Program-made: the position numbers and the translations under genes
In this document: piece after piece, positions 62,438 to 64,000 of the stretch
How positions within the stretch are numbered: position 1 is the stretch's first letter
Layout of the letters: each line of letters opens with the position of its first letter
The notes under the pieces: model-generated
Seen by the model: the letters and a program-made list of their open reading frames with translations, nothing else
The model's database searches: none
Told to the model about the DNA's origin: nothing
Assembly: GCF_902497745.1 (NCBI RefSeq)
Contig: NZ_CABVHJ010000005.1
Span: forward strand, 248,001-312,000
Length of the DNA stretch: 64,000 bases
From: Pseudomonas fluorescens
GTDB taxonomy: Bacteria > Pseudomonadota > Gammaproteobacteria > Pseudomonadales > Pseudomonadaceae
Direction of reading: 5' to 3'

Positions 62438-62566
62438 TTCACTTCTTCCATGAAGTTTGGAGGGCGGTCGTTTTGATACGCAGCAAACAGCGCAACCCAA
62501 GACTAACGTCTGGCCGGCTGAAAGGTGGGGTATAAGATGAGGCGAACTGTTACGTGATATTTGAAC

Positions 62567-62595
62567 CGCCTGTACCGGATTGTCCGGCACAGGCG
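62567..62595. terminator. Hairpin between dapC and the metalloprotease gene
   Basis: CGCCTGT-A-CCGG and CCGG-C-ACAGGCG pair around an ATTGT loop, just past the dapC stop on the minus strand. A clear U-tract is lacking, so it may act as a partial terminator. Confidence 0.5.
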
Positions 62596-62603
62596 TTCAG
62601 GCT

Positions 62604-63803
62604 TTACGGACGACGCTTGATAAAGTCACGAATCCGTTCAGCCGCCTCGACACACTCGGCCAGTGGCGCAACCAGTGCCATACGCACGCGGCCAGCCCCC
62701 GGATTGACGCCATCGACGTCACGGGACAAGTAAGAACCCGGCACCACGGTCACGTGCTCCTGTTCAAACAGATCGCGACAGAACGCAGCATCGTCGCCTT
62801 GCACGTTCGGCCACAGATAGAAACTGCCATCCGGGCGCTGCACGTCCATCACCGGGCTGAGGATTTCCAGCACCGCATCGAATTTCTCGCGATACAGCGC
62901 ACGGTTGGCGCGTACATGCACTTCGTCATTCCACGCCGCCACGCTGGCCAGTTGCGTTTGTACCGGCATCGCGCAGCCGTGATAGGTGCGATACAGCAGG
63001 AAGCCTTTGAGGATGTCGGCATCGCCCGCCACGAACCCGGAACGCAGACCGGGGAGGTTGGAGCGCTTGGAGAGGCTGTGGAACACCACGCAACGCTTGA
63101 AGTTTTTGCGGCCCAGTTCGACACACGCAGTGAGCAGTCCCGGCGGCGGCGTTTGCTCATTGAAGTACAACTCGCTGTAGCACTCGTCGGCGGCGATCAC
63201 GAAATCGTACTCGTCGGCCAGGGTGATCAGCTTTTTCAGGGTGTCGACCGGGATCAGCGCGCCAGTCGGATTGCCCGGCGAGCAGAGGAACAGGATCTGG
63301 CAGCGTTTCCAGATGTCCGGCGAAACCGCATCGAAATCCGGATTGAAGCCGTTTTCGTCGAGGCACGGCAGGTAATGCGGCTTGGCGCCGGCGAGGAACG
63401 CCGCGCCTTCGTAGATCTGGTAGAACGGATTCGGACTGACCACCAGTGCGTCGTCGCCACGGTTGACCACGGTCTGGGTGAACGCGAACAGGGCTTCACG
63501 GGTGCCATTGACCGGCAACACGTTGCGCGCCGGATCGATCCAGCCGCCTGGTACGCCGAAACGACGCTCACACCAGCCGGCGATGGCTTCGCGCAGGGCC
63601 GGGATGCCGAGGGTAGTCGGATACACCGCCATCTGATCCAGACTGTTGGCCAGTGCCTCGGCGACAAAGCTTGGCGAACGGTGTTTCGGCTCGCCGATCG
63701 ACAGGGCGATCGGGCGCTTGTCCGGGTTCGGGGTCACGGTACCGAGCAGGGCGCGGAGCTTTTCGAACGGGTACGGCTGGAGCTGGTTCAGAGCGTTGTT
63801 CAT
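62604..63803 (-). CDS. dapC: Succinyldiaminopimelate transaminase
   Basis: The 399-residue PLP aminotransferase (fold I) starts MNNALNQLQPYPFEKLRALL. Marks are LSIGEPKHRSP, NGTREALFAF, CSPGNPTGALI, DECYSELYF and the PLP lysine in FHSLSKRSNLPGLRSGF. This pattern and the position next to glnD match DapC of P. aeruginosa. It transfers the amino group from glutamate to N-succinyl-2-amino-6-ketopimelate, the step between DapD and DapE. Confidence 0.94.
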   Translation of the reverse strand: MNNALNQLQPYPFEKLRALLGTVTPNPDKRPIALSIGEPKHRSPSFVAEALANSLDQMAVYPTTLGIPALREAIAGWCERRFGVPGGWIDPARNVLPVNGTREALFAFTQTVVNRGDDALVVSPNPFYQIYEGAAFLAGAKPHYLPCLDENGFNPDFDAVSPDIWKRCQILFLCSPGNPTGALIPVDTLKKLITLADEYDFVIAADECYSELYFNEQTPPPGLLTACVELGRKNFKRCVVFHSLSKRSNLPGLRSGFVAGDADILKGFLLYRTYHGCAMPVQTQLASVAAWNDEVHVRANRALYREKFDAVLEILSPVMDVQRPDGSFYLWPNVQGDDAAFCRDLFEQEHVTVVPGSYLSRDVDGVNPGAGRVRMALVAPLAECVEAAERIRDFIKRRP

Positions 63804-63846
63804 TGGGGCTGGGTCTCTCGCAAAGCCATTTGAATCCGGGGCGCCA

Positions 63847-64000
63847 TCAAATACTGATGCGCGACAATTTGATATCAGGTTCCTGATTGACGCTCAGTTG
63901 CTCAACGATCGCATCCTGCAAACGGCTGCACAGCAACGGGTCGGACAACGGTTGGTTGTGCGCGTCGGTGATGAAGAACACGTCTTCCACGCGCTCGCCC
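63847..64000 (-). CDS. glnD: GlnD uridylyltransferase, C-terminal end only
   Basis: The last 50 codons of a leftward gene run in from the window edge and end with TGA at 63849-63847. The translation starts [20 protein letters not shown] and ends IKLSRISI, which is the second ACT domain of GlnD (PII uridylyltransferase). The ACT domains sense glutamine. The dapC-glnD order fits Pseudomonas. The rest of the gene lies beyond the window. Confidence 0.88.

Noticed and set aside
62580..63833. 417-residue plus-strand frame antisense to dapC
   Set aside because: Shadow of dapC without own motifs.

Overview
This 64 kb window reads as chromosome from a fluorescent Pseudomonas (P. fluorescens group). 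The evidence is high GC, dense REP elements of the GTGGGAGCGAGC...GCTCGCGAA type between genes, and gene blocks recognised from Pseudomonas: a complete wsp operon, mexL-mexJK, an lptF-like OmpA lipoprotein, an NdvB-type glucan synthase, and the plsB/dap/csd neighbourhood next to glnD. The species call is inference. I see no rRNA, tRNA, CRISPR array or complete insertion sequence.

Layout. 1-1960 is a small accessory-looking patch: a partial BRO-N antirepressor-like gene with a ten-base homopolymer in its 5' end, a long structured-looking leader without a convincing gene, and a compact two-gene unit (ComF-like phosphoribosyltransferase plus a SLOG-like Rossmann protein). This unit is the best candidate for an undescribed system. 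2068-10444 is a leftward polyamine cluster: LysR regulator, aldehyde dehydrogenase, ydcS-ydcT-ydcU-ydcV ABC importer, and PatD. It would take up putrescine-like amines and oxidise the resulting aminoaldehyde. After a DUF533 gene, 11638-20086 holds wspABCDEFR, the surface-sensing chemosensory system ending in the WspR diguanylate cyclase. Its genes are joined by four-base or one-base overlaps, except for a gap before wspR.

20529-37469 is mostly housekeeping: prfB with its programmed +1 frameshift, lysS, a TetR regulator, a DUF1704/QEGLA protein beside a lipoprotein, an alpha/beta-hydrolase lipoprotein, lptF with a DUF4398 partner, ppc, adk, tsaB, a DUF72 protein, a PEP mutase/isocitrate lyase family enzyme and an extensin-like protein. 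37473-43983 carries a protein with an internal 61-residue duplication, rsmJ, and the mexL / mexJK efflux locus, which lacks an outer-membrane gene as is usual for MexJK. A gene-free stretch with repeat-like features and a Fic-domain gene follow (43984-45957).

45954-64000 holds envelope and biosynthesis genes: DUF4197, a YbaY lipoprotein, plsB, a cold-shock protein, rlmA, dapE, ndvB, tcdA facing csdE-csdA, dapD, a YffB/ArsC-like protein, a Na+/H+ antiporter, an astacin-like metalloprotease without a signal peptide, dapC, and the C-terminal end of glnD. Three of the lysine/diaminopimelate genes (dapE, dapD, dapC) lie within about 12 kb but in separate units.

Functions are assigned from recognised motifs and remembered family members; no database search was run. 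Coordinates of genes use the start codon judged most likely from ribosome-binding sites and family starts.
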